A program made the translations under genes and the position numbers. A DNA stretch of 64,000 bases, taken from positions 1,550,001 through 1,614,000 of the forward strand of contig NZ_BAAAYL010000001.1 in the NCBI RefSeq assembly GCF_039536205.1, in the 5' to 3' direction. The DNA is from Streptomyces sannanensis (lineage in GTDB: Bacteria; Actinomycetota; Actinomycetes; Streptomycetales; Streptomycetaceae). The notes beneath the pieces were generated by a model. That model searched no databases, was not told the origin of the DNA, and saw only the letters and a program-made list of their open reading frames with translations. Position 1 is the stretch's first letter. Each line of letters starts with the position of its first letter. Shown piece after piece: positions 40,495 through 49,640 of this stretch.

Positions 40495-41910
40495 CTAGCC
40501 CACAGCGCCTTCCATCTGCAGCTCGATCAGCCGGTTGAGCTCCAGGGCGTATTCCATGGGCAGCTCCTTGGCGATCGGCTCGACGAAGCCGCGCACGATC
40601 ATGGCCATCGCCTCGAACTCCGACATACCGCGCTGCATCAGATAGAAGAGCTGGTCGTCGGAGACCTTGGAGACGGTCGCCTCATGGCCCATGGTCACGT
40701 CGTCCTCGCGGACGTCGACGTACGGGTAGGTGTCGGAACGCGAGACGGTGTCGACCAGCAGGGCGTCACAGAGCACGTTCGACTTGGATCCGGCAGCGCC
40801 CTCGCCGATCTCGATCAGACCGCGGTACGAGGTACGGCCGCCGCCACGGGCCACCGACTTGGAGACGATGTTCGAGGAAGTGTTCGGGGCCATGTGGACC
40901 ATCTTGGCGCCGGCGTCCTGGTGCTGGCCCTCGCCCGCGAAGGCGATGGACAGGGTCTCGCCCTTGGCGTGCTCGCCCATCAGATAGACGGCCGGGTACT
41001 TCATCGTCACCTTGGAGCCGATGTTGCCGTCGACCCATTCCATGGTCGCGCCCTCGTACGCCACGGCGCGCTTGGTGACCAGGTTGTAGACGTTGTTCGA
41101 CCAGTTCTGGATGGTCGTGTAACGGCAGCGGGCGTTCTTCTTGACGATGATCTCGACGACCGCGGAGTGGAGCGAGTCGCTCTTGTAGATCGGGGCGGTG
41201 CAGCCCTCGACGTAGTGCACGTAGGCACCCTCGTCGACGATGATCAGCGTCCGCTCGAACTGGCCCATGTTCTCCGTGTTGATACGGAAGTAGGCCTGGA
41301 GCGGAATCTCCACGTGCACGCCCGGCGGGACGTAGATGAAGGAGCCACCGGACCACACGGCGGTGTTCAGCGAGGCGAACTTGTTGTCACCGGCCGGGAT
41401 GACCGTGGCGAAGTACTCCTGGAAGAGCTCCGGGTGCTCCTTCAGCGCGGTGTCCGTGTCCAGGAAGATGACGCCCTGCTCCTCCAGGTCCTCGCGGATC
41501 TGGTGGTAGACGACCTCGGACTCGTACTGCGCGGCGACACCGGCGACCAGGCGCTGCTTCTCCGCCTCCGGGATGCCCAGCTTGTCGTACGTGTTCTTGA
41601 TGTCCTCCGGCAGGTCCTCCCAGGACTCGGCCTGCTTCTCGGTGGACCGCACGAAGTACTTGATGTTGTCGAAGTCGATGCCCGAGAGGTCGGAGCCCCA
41701 GGTCGGCATGGGCTTCTTGTCGAAGAGCTTCAGACCCTTCAGGCGAAGCTTCAGCATCCACTCCGGCTCGGACTTCTTCCCGGAGATGTCCCGCACGACT
41801 TCTTCGGAGAGGCCGCGCTTGGCCGCGGCACCGGCCGCGTCGGAGTCGGCCCAGCCGTACTCGTACCGACCCAGGCCCTCGAGCTCAGGGTGGGTGATCT
41901 CGGTGGTCAT
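40495..41910 (-). CDS. sufB: Fe-S assembly scaffold protein SufB
   Basis: A 471-residue core of the SufBCD complex. Markers are [80 protein letters not shown] (the Cys proposed to accept sulfur), [20 protein letters not shown] and [20 protein letters not shown]. There is no intein, unlike in some mycobacteria. Its ATG overlaps the stop of sufR by four bases. Confidence 0.95.
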   Translation of the reverse strand: MTTEITHPELEGLGRYEYGWADSDAAGAAAKRGLSEEVVRDISGKKSEPEWMLKLRLKGLKLFDKKPMPTWGSDLSGIDFDNIKYFVRSTEKQAESWEDLPEDIKNTYDKLGIPEAEKQRLVAGVAAQYESEVVYHQIREDLEEQGVIFLDTDTALKEHPELFQEYFATVIPAGDNKFASLNTAVWSGGSFIYVPPGVHVEIPLQAYFRINTENMGQFERTLIIVDEGAYVHYVEGCTAPIYKSDSLHSAVVEIIVKKNARCRYTTIQNWSNNVYNLVTKRAVAYEGATMEWVDGNIGSKVTMKYPAVYLMGEHAKGETLSIAFAGEGQHQDAGAKMVHMAPNTSSNIVSKSVARGGGRTSYRGLIEIGEGAAGSKSNVLCDALLVDTVSRSDTYPYVDVREDDVTMGHEATVSKVSDDQLFYLMQRGMSEFEAMAMIVRGFVEPIAKELPMEYALELNRLIELQMEGAVG

Positions 41911-42635
41911 GCGGGGTTCCTCCCGGCCGTACTTGCTGATGCTGTATGGGTGGTCTGGGTTCCGCTGCCTCGCGGAATGAACGTCGTACACACTCCGTCG
42001 CCGTGGGCGATGGTGGCCAGACGCTGGACATGGGTCCCGAGCAGACGGGCGAAGATCTCCGTCTCCGCCTCGCACAGCTGCGGGAACTGCTCGGCGACAT
42101 GGGCGACCGGGCAGTGGTGCTGGCACAGCTGCTCGCCGACCGGTGCGCTACGCGCCGTAGCAGCGTACCCGTCGGCACTCAAGGCCTTCGCCAGAGCTTC
42201 GGCCCGCCCTTCCGGGTCCGCCGCCTCGACCACCTCGCGGTATGCCTCGGCCTGCGCCTCGATCCGCTCACGCGCGAACTCGGCGACCGCCGCCTCGCCG
42301 CCGGCGTTCCGCGCGATCCAGCGCAGCGCCTCGGCGGCGAGCTTGTCGTACGACTGATCGAAGGCGTCCCGGCCGCAGTCCGTCAGCGCGAACGCCTTGG
42401 CGGGCCTGCCGCGCCCGCGGGAGCCGTACACGCGCTGTTCGCGCGGCTCGACGACGTTCTCCTGCACCAGCGAGTCGAGGTGCCTCCGGACGGCCGCCTG
42501 GGTGAGGCCGAGGCGCTGCGCCAGCTCGGCGACGGTCGAGGGCCCGTGGTCCAGGATGGACCGCGCGACCCGGTTGCGTGTGGACCGCTCCCCGGTCGCG
42601 AGTTCCTCCTGAGGGGCCTCGCCGACGTTTTTCAC
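41907..42635 (-). CDS. sufR: Fe-S-cluster-sensing repressor SufR
   Basis: A 242-residue regulator. Residues about 20-75 form a winged helix ([40 protein letters not shown], then a wing with [14 protein letters not shown]). The C-terminal domain carries the cluster ligands in [18 protein letters not shown] and a further Cys in [12 protein letters not shown]. Actinobacterial SufR with a [4Fe-4S] cluster represses its own suf operon. I start it at GTG 42635 because this is where the conserved domain and the operator meet; in-frame codons further upstream would run through the operator. Confidence 0.88.
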   Translation of the reverse strand: MKNVGEAPQEELATGERSTRNRVARSILDHGPSTVAELAQRLGLTQAAVRRHLDSLVQENVVEPREQRVYGSRGRGRPAKAFALTDCGRDAFDQSYDKLAAEALRWIARNAGGEAAVAEFARERIEAQAEAYREVVEAADPEGRAEALAKALSADGYAATARSAPVGEQLCQHHCPVAHVAEQFPQLCEAETEIFARLLGTHVQRLATIAHGDGVCTTFIPRGSGTQTTHTASASTAGRNPA

Positions 42636-42648
42636 AACGTCATTGTTG
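42635..42648 (-). promoter_or_regulatory. SufR operator
   Basis: CAACGTCATTGTTG fits the palindrome CAAC-N6-GTTG reported, to my knowledge, for Streptomyces SufR. It touches the sufR start codon, which suggests a leaderless transcript starting inside or next to the operator. Confidence 0.7.
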
Positions 42649-42702
42649 CGTAATTCTTCGACCCCTGACAAGCGACGTCCGATCGACCCTGCGGTGCCGT
42701 GC

Positions 42703-42721
42703 GTCACTTAGGCATACCTAA
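42703..42721. promoter_or_regulatory. Iron box (DmdR/IdeR-like site) upstream of sufR
   Basis: TTAGGCATACCTAA (42708-42721) is a palindrome-like core that matches the right part of the actinobacterial iron-box consensus; over the 19-bp box 13 positions agree. It lies about 75 bp upstream of sufR and could add iron control to SufR control. Confidence 0.5.
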
Positions 42722-42783
42722 TGCGACCTGCGGAAACGATCATTCGTGGAGTCAATTCCAGGAGGTCGGAGCGGGTGCTGGGG

Positions 42784-43083
42784 TCACGTATCCCGGTCGG
42801 CCACGGGAGTCACCGTACGTCCCTTTTGCTCCACTGTGCGGGTGAACGCGTTCGCGTCACGGACGGCCGCCCCGCCCTGGTCGTTGTTGAAGAACGCGAA
42901 GACGTCGGACCGGTCCGGCCAGGTGTCGGCGATACGCCCGGCCCAGACGGCGAGGGCCCTGCGCCCGTGGCGCGGTCACGGCCCGGCCCAACACGTGGAA
43001 CCGCACACAGCCCCAGTCGGTCGTCCGCCACAGCGGCGTCACCGGGAGTCCCGGTCCGCCCAGCAGAGCGGCGCCGCTCATGA
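42784..43083 (-). pseudogene. DUF72 protein remnant, truncated and frameshifted
   Basis: Coding starts near PVTPLWRTTDWGCVRFH, then needs a frame change to continue as LAVWAGRIADTWPDRSDVFA and FFNNDQGGAAVRDANAFTRT before a proper stop at 42784. Both blocks belong to the C-terminal third of DUF72 (YecE-like) proteins. The first two thirds are missing. No intact copy is present in the window. Confidence 0.65.
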
Positions 43084-43164
43084 GTCGCTGGACGGGTTTC
43101 GTCCAAATCGCGCAGGCGTTTGATACGGGTGAGATACCGGCTCATCCGATTCCCCGGACAGCGA

Positions 43165-43198
43165 GGTGGCGGTAAGGGACGAAGCCCGTACCGCCACC
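43165..43198. terminator. Terminator hairpin downstream of the subtilase
   Basis: GGTGGCGGTA and TACCGCCACC form a perfect 10-bp stem, with further AGGG/CCC pairing in the loop. It lies about 57 bp beyond the stop of the S8 peptidase gene. Confidence 0.65.
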
Positions 43199-43254
43199 CC
43201 TTGAGGCGTTCTGTCGGCCCTCGGGTACCGCCCGGCGGCATCCGAGGGCGCTTA

Positions 43255-46200
43255 TCAGCTGCTCAGGTCCGGGCGGTGCGAGATGCGGACCTTGTTGACC
43301 AGGGTCTTGCCCGTGACGGCGACCAGGCGCAGGTTCAGCTGGCCGTCGGTGACCGTCACCGTGAAGGTGCGGTCGTGGGCCGCGAGGGCGCCGGCCTCCA
43401 GGGCGAGGTCGAGGTTGGAGACGTGCTCCGTGCCCTCGGCCAGGATGTCGAACACCCGCTTGGCCGGGGCCTTCTCGGTGAGCTCGGCGAAGCCGAGTTC
43501 GACCTGGTAGACGCCGTCGGGCAGGTTGTCGAAGCGGTACTCGTACGCGCCCTGGCGGGCGGTCGAGTAGAGCTCCTGCTCATCGGTTCCGGTGATGGCC
43601 TTGTTGGTCCTCACCTCGTTGCCGGTGCCGAGGTAGCCGTACGATCCGGCGGCGTACGCCTGGTCGGGGCCCCAGGTGTCACCGAGCGCGTCGACCTGCC
43701 GGCCGGCCGTGCCCGCGTCGAGCGCCGCCTGATAGGCGGGTACGACGACCTTCAGCGGGATCTCGATGACCGGCTTGCGAGCGGACTCGGAGTTCACCAG
43801 CAGAGTGCCGGTGAGGACCGAACCGGGCGTGGCGCCGGTGGTGTCGAAGGTGAGGGTCAGCTGCCGGCCCGCCCCGCTGTCGAGGGTGCCGCTCGTCACG
43901 GAGGGCTTCACCCAGGCCGCCCCGTCCTTCTCCGCCACCTGGTAGGTCACCGCGGAACCGGCGTTGGAGAGGGCGAGGGGGCGGGTGCGGGTCTGCCCGG
44001 CGGGCAGGACCAGTGTGTAGGCCTTGGTGCCGGCCGTGACCACACCGGTCTCGAGGTCCGCGTCGGCGACCTCGATGCCGCCCGCCTTCAGCGAGCGGGT
44101 GACGCCGGCCGCGGAGTAGTGGGCGGCGGTGAAGGACACCGCGTAGTCCGCCGTGTCGGTGCCCGCCGGGACGGACACCAGGTACTGGCCGTCGACGGCC
44201 GTGGGGGCGCTGCCCGCGGCCGTACCGTCCTTGGTGACGGTGACGGTGACGCCTTCGACGGCCTTGCCGTCGTTGGCGTCGGTGACCGTGCCGCTGACCA
44301 CACCGGTCTTGGTGGTGCGGAAGGCGAGGACCATGCCGTCGGTGACGACCTTCTGGTTGTAGGAGTACAGGAAGGCCTCGGTGCCGGTCTCGTCCTCCAC
44401 ACCGATGGTGGCGCCCTCGCCGCCCTCGTACCTCCCGTCACCGATGTCCTTGTAGTGGTACGACACCGAGCCGTCCTCGGAGATCACGACGGCGAAGGTG
44501 ACGCGGTTGGCACTGGCGCCGGCGATCTGGACGTTGCGCCACTCGACCACGATCTGGCGGTGCGGCGCGGTGCCCCGGGCCGACCAGTAGATACCGGCCT
44601 CCGCATCCACGGTCAGGTTGTCCCAGAACGGGTAGAGCGAGCCGTTCGGGGCGAATATGCTGGGCAGGCTGCTGTTGAGGTTGCTGGTGCTGGTCGTGCC
44701 GAAGTTGAGCGAGCCCTCGGTGGTGGCGGTCGCCGCCCGGTAGACCTTGCCGTACAGCGGCACCGGGAAGGGGAAGTCGATCCCGGCCTGCCCGTTGGTG
44801 GTGCTTTGCAGGGAGAGCTTGGTCTCACCGGTCGGGAAGTCGCCGCCCGAGGAGAGCCGGCAGGCGTGGCCGAACGCGTCGGTGCGGGTGGGCAGCTGGA
44901 TGTCCTGCGTCTTGTCGGCGGTCAGCTCCACGCTCACGCTGGTGGCCGAGGCGCACATGCCGGTGGGGGTGACGGCCACGTTGTAGGTGCCGAGCGGGAG
45001 CGTCATCTCGTAGCTGCCGTCGGCGGCCGCGGTGGCCGTGACCGGAGTGGCCTGGACGACCAGGGACGCGCCGCCTTCGGCGACGTCGCTGGACACTTTG
45101 CCCTTGAGGACGGCCGACGGGGCGGCGTCGACGGTGAAGTCCCGGGTGGTGGTCCGGCCCTCGGTGACGGTGAGATCACCGGTGACGGCGAGGTAACCGA
45201 ACTTGGTGACGGTGACCTTGTAGTCGCCGACCATCAGCTTCGGCCAGGCGAACGAGCCGTCGGCGCCGGTGATCCCGGTCCTCTTCACCGGCCCGTCGAG
45301 GCTGACGGTGGCACCGGCCAGAGCGGCGCCGCCCGAGGCGACCTTGCCCTCCAGGGCGCCGAGTGCGCCGCGCGGCGTCGCGCTGACCGCCGCGAAGGCG
45401 TCGAGGCGGCCCTCACCGAAGATGTTGTTCTTGGCCGCCGTGCCGCCGCAGCTGGTGGCGTCGACGTCGATGGCGGTCAGGTTGAGCAGCCTCTCCGTCT
45501 CCGCGATGCCCCCGCGGATCGCGGGCGAGGCCGACCACATCAGCGCGACCGTGGCCGCGGTGTGCGGGGAGGCCATCGAGGTGCCGGACATGGGCAAGTA
45601 GCCGCCGCCGGCCACCGAGGAGCGCACATTGGCGCCGGGGGCCGCGATGTTCGGCTTGATCGCGCCGCCCTCGCCGGTACCGCGCGAGGAGAAGGGGGCA
45701 ATCGCGTTGTTCGCGTCGAAGGCACCGCTGGCGTACGAGTTCACATACGCGCCCGGCGAGCCGGCGGTGTTGCAGCCGGGGCCGTTGTTGCCGTTGGAGA
45801 AGGCGGGGAAGATGCCCGCGTCCCGCCAGGACTGGACGGTGTCCTTGAACCAGGTGTCGATGGTGTTGGAGCCCCAGGAGCTGTTGACGACGTCCGGGGC
45901 GAGATCGGGCCGGGGGTTGGCACCGGACAGGTCGGTGGGGGCGATCACCCACTGGCCCGCGGAGAGCAGGAACTCGCGGCTGCAGGTGCTGGACTCGCAG
46001 CCCTTGGCCGCGATCCATTTGGCGCCCGGGGCGACACCGATCCGATTGGCGCCGCCGTCGTCACCGACCATGGTGCCCATGGTGTGGGTGCCGTGCCCGT
46101 TGTTGTCGCAGGGGGCGTCGCCCTCGCAGACGTTGGTCGGGTCGAAGAAGTTGTAGGCGTGGTCGTACGTTCCGTCCGGCTTCAGGCCGCGGTACTTGGA

Positions 46201-46857
46201 CTTGATCGCCGGATGGTCGTACTGGACACCGGAGTCGATGTTGGCAACAACGATGTCCTCGCCCGTGACGCCCAGCTCGTTCCAGACCTTGGGGGCGTTG
46301 ATCCGGTCGACGTTCCACTCGATGCCGTTGACCGTGGGCTCGGTGGCCGAGGCGATCGGATCGGGCATATCGACGGGGGTGTCGGCCTCCAGGGCCGCCA
46401 CGTCGGAGCGCGTCGCGAGCTTCTCGGCGAGAGCCTGGGTACCGGTGATCTTGACCGTGTTGGAGATCCAGAACGACTGGTACTTCGCCCCGGCGTCCTT
46501 GGCCGCGGCGATGACCCCGGCCTGGGACTTCTTGGCGAACGAGGTCTCGGCGGCGCGGACCGCGCGCGCCTTGGCCGCCTTGGACTTCGCCTTCTTCGCC
46601 TCGCTCAGGTCGGCCGAGTCCTTCATCGTGACCCAGAAGGCGAGCTTGGCGCCGTCGGCCTTCTCCGCGAACCGGTCGAGCAGTTCGCCCTCGCTCTTGG
46701 CCTGGAAGGCGCTGAGCGCGGGCAGGTCGTCGGTCTGCGCCAGAGCCGGCTGGGCCCCGATCGCGAGAGGAAGCGCCATGACCGCGGCGGTCAGTGCGGC
46801 GAGCGCCGTTCTCCTTCTGTCCGAGCTGCTGGGGCCGGCGGTTCTGTGTCTAGCCAC
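43255..46857 (-). CDS. Large secreted subtilisin-like (S8) serine peptidase
   Basis: A 1200-residue protein with a signal peptide (TALAALTAAVMALPLAIGAQ, cleavage near PALAQ). A Lys/Ala-rich I9-type propeptide follows, then the catalytic domain: Asp in VVANIDSGVQYDHPAIKSKY, His in NNGHGTHTMGTMVG, oxyanion Asn in PAFSNGNNGPGC and Ser in MSGTSMASPHTAATVALMW. Downstream are carboxypeptidase-regulatory-like domains (GADGSFAWPKLMVGDYKVTV), a large beta domain with IFAPNGSLYPFWDNLTVDAE, a further such domain and a C-terminal malectin-like domain (VYQVELGFAELTEKAPAKRV). The plan resembles bacillopeptidase F. It probably digests extracellular protein and binds carbohydrate or cell wall. Confidence 0.92.
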   Translation of the reverse strand: MARHRTAGPSSSDRRRTALAALTAAVMALPLAIGAQPALAQTDDLPALSAFQAKSEGELLDRFAEKADGAKLAFWVTMKDSADLSEAKKAKSKAAKARAVRAAETSFAKKSQAGVIAAAKDAGAKYQSFWISNTVKITGTQALAEKLATRSDVAALEADTPVDMPDPIASATEPTVNGIEWNVDRINAPKVWNELGVTGEDIVVANIDSGVQYDHPAIKSKYRGLKPDGTYDHAYNFFDPTNVCEGDAPCDNNGHGTHTMGTMVGDDGGANRIGVAPGAKWIAAKGCESSTCSREFLLSAGQWVIAPTDLSGANPRPDLAPDVVNSSWGSNTIDTWFKDTVQSWRDAGIFPAFSNGNNGPGCNTAGSPGAYVNSYASGAFDANNAIAPFSSRGTGEGGAIKPNIAAPGANVRSSVAGGGYLPMSGTSMASPHTAATVALMWSASPAIRGGIAETERLLNLTAIDVDATSCGGTAAKNNIFGEGRLDAFAAVSATPRGALGALEGKVASGGAALAGATVSLDGPVKRTGITGADGSFAWPKLMVGDYKVTVTKFGYLAVTGDLTVTEGRTTTRDFTVDAAPSAVLKGKVSSDVAEGGASLVVQATPVTATAAADGSYEMTLPLGTYNVAVTPTGMCASATSVSVELTADKTQDIQLPTRTDAFGHACRLSSGGDFPTGETKLSLQSTTNGQAGIDFPFPVPLYGKVYRAATATTEGSLNFGTTSTSNLNSSLPSIFAPNGSLYPFWDNLTVDAEAGIYWSARGTAPHRQIVVEWRNVQIAGASANRVTFAVVISEDGSVSYHYKDIGDGRYEGGEGATIGVEDETGTEAFLYSYNQKVVTDGMVLAFRTTKTGVVSGTVTDANDGKAVEGVTVTVTKDGTAAGSAPTAVDGQYLVSVPAGTDTADYAVSFTAAHYSAAGVTRSLKAGGIEVADADLETGVVTAGTKAYTLVLPAGQTRTRPLALSNAGSAVTYQVAEKDGAAWVKPSVTSGTLDSGAGRQLTLTFDTTGATPGSVLTGTLLVNSESARKPVIEIPLKVVVPAYQAALDAGTAGRQVDALGDTWGPDQAYAAGSYGYLGTGNEVRTNKAITGTDEQELYSTARQGAYEYRFDNLPDGVYQVELGFAELTEKAPAKRVFDILAEGTEHVSNLDLALEAGALAAHDRTFTVTVTDGQLNLRLVAVTGKTLVNKVRISHRPDLSS

Positions 46858-47552
46858 GCACTCTCCCTGGTTGAGGCTGGTTCGTACAGACGCTCAGTCC
46901 GCCCATTCCTGTCCCTGTGTGTGGGGGTGTGCGCGGGATATGCAGTTGTGCCCCGTGCGGTTGGGGGGGTGCAGTGGCTGCGGCGGGAACCGAGAGAAAG
47001 CATGCAGCCCCCTCCGCATCGTGACCAGTACGCGTCAGGGGGTCTTTTCGGTCAACCGTGCCCCACAGGGAACTCACGCCCACCGGGCACCTCAACCGCG
47101 CCCGGAACGCCTGACGAACCAGCGAGAACCAGCCATCTGCACGTCACCACTCGCAGTGGTGCCCGGCACGGTGAACGCCAGGTTCCGCAGCAGGTGGCGA
47201 ACGTCGCCAAGGAGTCGGCGACACCGGACGACAGCCGCGCGACATCGGCCACACGACCGGTCCGCCAAGCCATCACGGTCCCGCCGCCGGACGGCCGCGT
47301 GCGCAACCGTCGCGTCCGTCAGCACGTCGGAAAGGACCACACCTCCAGGCCCCTCGCCGCCTGGCAGACACCCCGTCCAGAATGGCGAGATCCCAACCAG
47401 TGACAACACTTCTCCGACCCCTGTGTGCTGTCACCTTGGTCACTTTGCGGGCGTCGGCGACCGCAACGGGCCGCGCACGCCCGGCAGACCGCAGCGCACG
47501 GCCCCCGCCCCACCGCACCGGCCCTTTCGCGCTCTGCCTAGACTGAACGACC
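46858..47552. other. Intergenic region between subtilase and ABC transporter
   Basis: About 700 bp between divergent genes. Small frames exist on both strands but none has a recognisable domain. Just before the ABC gene TAGACT ends 8 bp from the ATG and may be the -10 box of a leaderless transcript. Confidence 0.4.
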
Positions 47553-48530
47553 ATGCACAGCGAGTCCCCCCGGCCGGCGCCCGGCGATCGTCCCCCTACG
47601 AGGCGCGGCGCGGTATCCCCGCTGATCTCGGTGCAGGGCCTCGTCAAGCAGTACGGAGACAAGACGGCGGTGGCCGGCCTCACCCTGGAGGCAGGGCCCG
47701 GGATCACCGCCGTTCTGGGTCCCAACGGCGCCGGCAAGACCACCACGATCGAGACCTGTGAGGGCTACCGGCGGCCGGACGGCGGGACCGTCCGTGTCCT
47801 CGGGCTCGACCCGGTCAGGCAGGCGGCGGCGCTGCGCCCGCGCATCGGCGTGATGCTCCAGTCCGGCGGTGTCTACCCGGGAGCGCGGGCGAGCGAGATG
47901 CTGCGCCATGTGGCGAAGCTGCACGCCCACCCGCTGGACGTCGACGCCCTCATCGAGCGGCTCGGACTCGGCAGCTGCGGACGCACCGCCTACCGGCGGC
48001 TGTCCGGAGGGCAGCAGCAGCGGCTGGCACTGGCCATGGCCGTCGTCGGACGTCCCGAGCTGGTCTTCCTGGACGAGCCGACCGCGGGCCTCGACCCGCA
48101 GGCACGCCGGGCCACCTGGGACCTCGTACGCGAGCTGCGCACCGACGGTGTCTCGGTCATCCTCACCACGCACTTCATGGACGAGGCCGAGCAGCTCGCC
48201 GACGACGTCGCGATCATCGACGCGGGCCGGGTCGTCGCCCAGGGCAGCCCCGAGGAACTGTGCCGCGGCGGCGCCGAAAACACACTGCGGTTCACCGGCC
48301 GGCCAGGGCTCGACATAGGTTCGCTGCTCAAGGCGCTGCCGGACGGCTCCGCGGCGGTGGAGCTGACCCCCGGCGCGTACCGGATCACCGGCACGGTCGG
48401 CCCCCAGCTGCTGGCCACCGTCACGACCTGGTGCGCGCAGCACGGCGTCATGCCGGACCGCATCTCGGTCGAACGGCACACGCTGGAGGACGTTTTTCTG
48501 GAGCTGACGGGCAAGGAGCTGCGGTCGTGA
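47553..48530 (+). CDS. ABC transporter ATP-binding protein
   Basis: A 325-residue ATPase of the drug-exporter (DrrA-like, ABC-2) type. Walker A is GPNGAGKTTTIETCEGYRRP, the Q-loop GVMLQSGGVYPGARASEM, the signature RRLSGGQQQRLALAMAVVGR and Walker B ELVFLDEPTAGLDPQARRAT, with the switch His in ILTTHFMDEAEQLADDVAII. A C-terminal domain of about 80 residues ends in LEDVFLELTGKELRS, usual for this subfamily. It is followed by its permease after 109 bp that contain a copy of its own last 33 bp. The substrate is not evident; in Streptomyces such a pair often lies near heme A genes. Confidence 0.88.
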   Translation: MHSESPRPAPGDRPPTRRGAVSPLISVQGLVKQYGDKTAVAGLTLEAGPGITAVLGPNGAGKTTTIETCEGYRRPDGGTVRVLGLDPVRQAAALRPRIGVMLQSGGVYPGARASEMLRHVAKLHAHPLDVDALIERLGLGSCGRTAYRRLSGGQQQRLALAMAVVGRPELVFLDEPTAGLDPQARRATWDLVRELRTDGVSVILTTHFMDEAEQLADDVAIIDAGRVVAQGSPEELCRGGAENTLRFTGRPGLDIGSLLKALPDGSAAVELTPGAYRITGTVGPQLLATVTTWCAQHGVMPDRISVERHTLEDVFLELTGKELRS

Positions 48531-48643
48531 AGCACGGTCACACCGGATCTGCCGTGGGTCCGGCCCGCGGCGAAGCCGCTGTCGGGCGCAGTGCCCCCGG
48601 GAAAGCACAGCTGGAGCTGACGGGCAAGGAGCTGCGCTCATGA
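48498..48643 (+). repeat. 33-bp direct repeat at the end of the ABC ATPase gene
   Basis: The segment 48498-48530 (CTGGAGCTGACGGGCAAGGA and on to the stop) recurs at 48611-48643 with two base changes, 113 bp apart. In the second copy the stop overlaps the permease start as ATGA. This suggests that a partial duplication separated two formerly coupled genes. Confidence 0.75.
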
Positions 48644-49407
48644 GCACCGGTACGTACGCCCCGAAGCCCGGGGCCGCCCCGCTGGCGCGGATGATCGGCG
48701 CACAGGCGGCACTGGAGACGCGGATGCTGCTGCGCAACGGCGAGCAGCTGCTGCTGACCGTGATCATTCCGTCGCTGCTGCTGGTGCTCTTCTCGACGGT
48801 CGACATCGTCGACACAGGAGACGGCAAGGCCGTCGACTTCCTCGCGCCGGGCGTGCTCGCGCTCGCCGTGATGTCCACCGCCTTCACCGGGCAGGCCATC
48901 GCGACCGGCTTCGAGCGCCGATACGGAGTACTGAAGCGGCTCGGCGCCTCGCCGCTCCCCCGCTGGGCGCTGATGACGGCGAAGACCCTGTCGGTGCTGG
49001 TCACCGAAGTACTGCAGATCGTACTGCTCACGGTGATCGCGTTCGCGCTCGGCTGGTCGCCGCAGGGAAACCCTGTCGCCGTCCTCCTCCTGCTCGTCCT
49101 CGGCACCGCGGCCTTCTCCGGGCTCGGCCTGCTGATGGCCGGCACGCTGAAGGCGGAGGTCACGCTGGCGGCCGCGAACCTGGTCTTCCTGCTGCTGCTG
49201 GTGGGCGGCGGAGTGATCGTCCCCTTGGACAAGTTCCCCGACGCAGTCGCCTCCGTGCTCGGCCTGCTGCCCATTTCCGCACTGTCGGACGGGCTGCGGG
49301 AGGTGCTGCAGCACGGGGCGTCGGTGCCGTGGGGCGATCTCGGGATCCTCGCCGGCTGGGCTGTTCTCGGCCTCGGCGCGGCGGCGAAGTTCTTCCGCTG
49401 GGAGTGA
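48640..49407 (+). CDS. ABC transporter permease (ABC-2 type)
   Basis: A 255-residue membrane protein with six helices: LLLTVIIPSLLLVLFSTVDI, FLAPGVLALAVMSTAFTGQA, the conserved GFERRYGVLKRLGASPLPRW loop, VLVTEVLQIVLLTVIAFALG, VLLLLVLGTAAFSGLGLLMA, and LLPISALSDGLREVLQHGAS before the last helix. The loop with YGVLKRLGASPL and the DGLREV motif are typical of DrrB-like exporters. It forms the channel for the ATPase encoded just upstream. Confidence 0.88.
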   Translation: MSTGTYAPKPGAAPLARMIGAQAALETRMLLRNGEQLLLTVIIPSLLLVLFSTVDIVDTGDGKAVDFLAPGVLALAVMSTAFTGQAIATGFERRYGVLKRLGASPLPRWALMTAKTLSVLVTEVLQIVLLTVIAFALGWSPQGNPVAVLLLLVLGTAAFSGLGLLMAGTLKAEVTLAAANLVFLLLLVGGGVIVPLDKFPDAVASVLGLLPISALSDGLREVLQHGASVPWGDLGILAGWAVLGLGAAAKFFRWE

Positions 49408-49640
49408 CTGCTCCACCGCCGGAAGGCAGGGGCTTCCTGGTTCACGCTGCTCGGTCCGAGTGCACCACGGATCCCGAGGAGCGGCGGAACCGCGCGGCCG
49501 CGCGGCACGCATCCACCGGACGCCGTGTGACAGGCACCGCTGACGGCGGCGACCTCGGAGTGACCGTGCTCGCCCGGCCCCCTCGTGGCCGGACCCCCCC
49601 TCGTGAAAACTTGCACAAACGGCCCCTTACGATAGAGCCC

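Noticed and set aside
43120..47403. A 1427-codon open frame on the plus strand
   Set aside because: It is antisense to the S8 peptidase over its whole useful length, with Gly/Arg/Val-rich translation and no domain; typical of high-GC shadows.
47052..47409. Small minus-strand genes before the ABC transporter
   Set aside because: Overlapping frames without recognisable domains; Arg-rich translations look like shadows.
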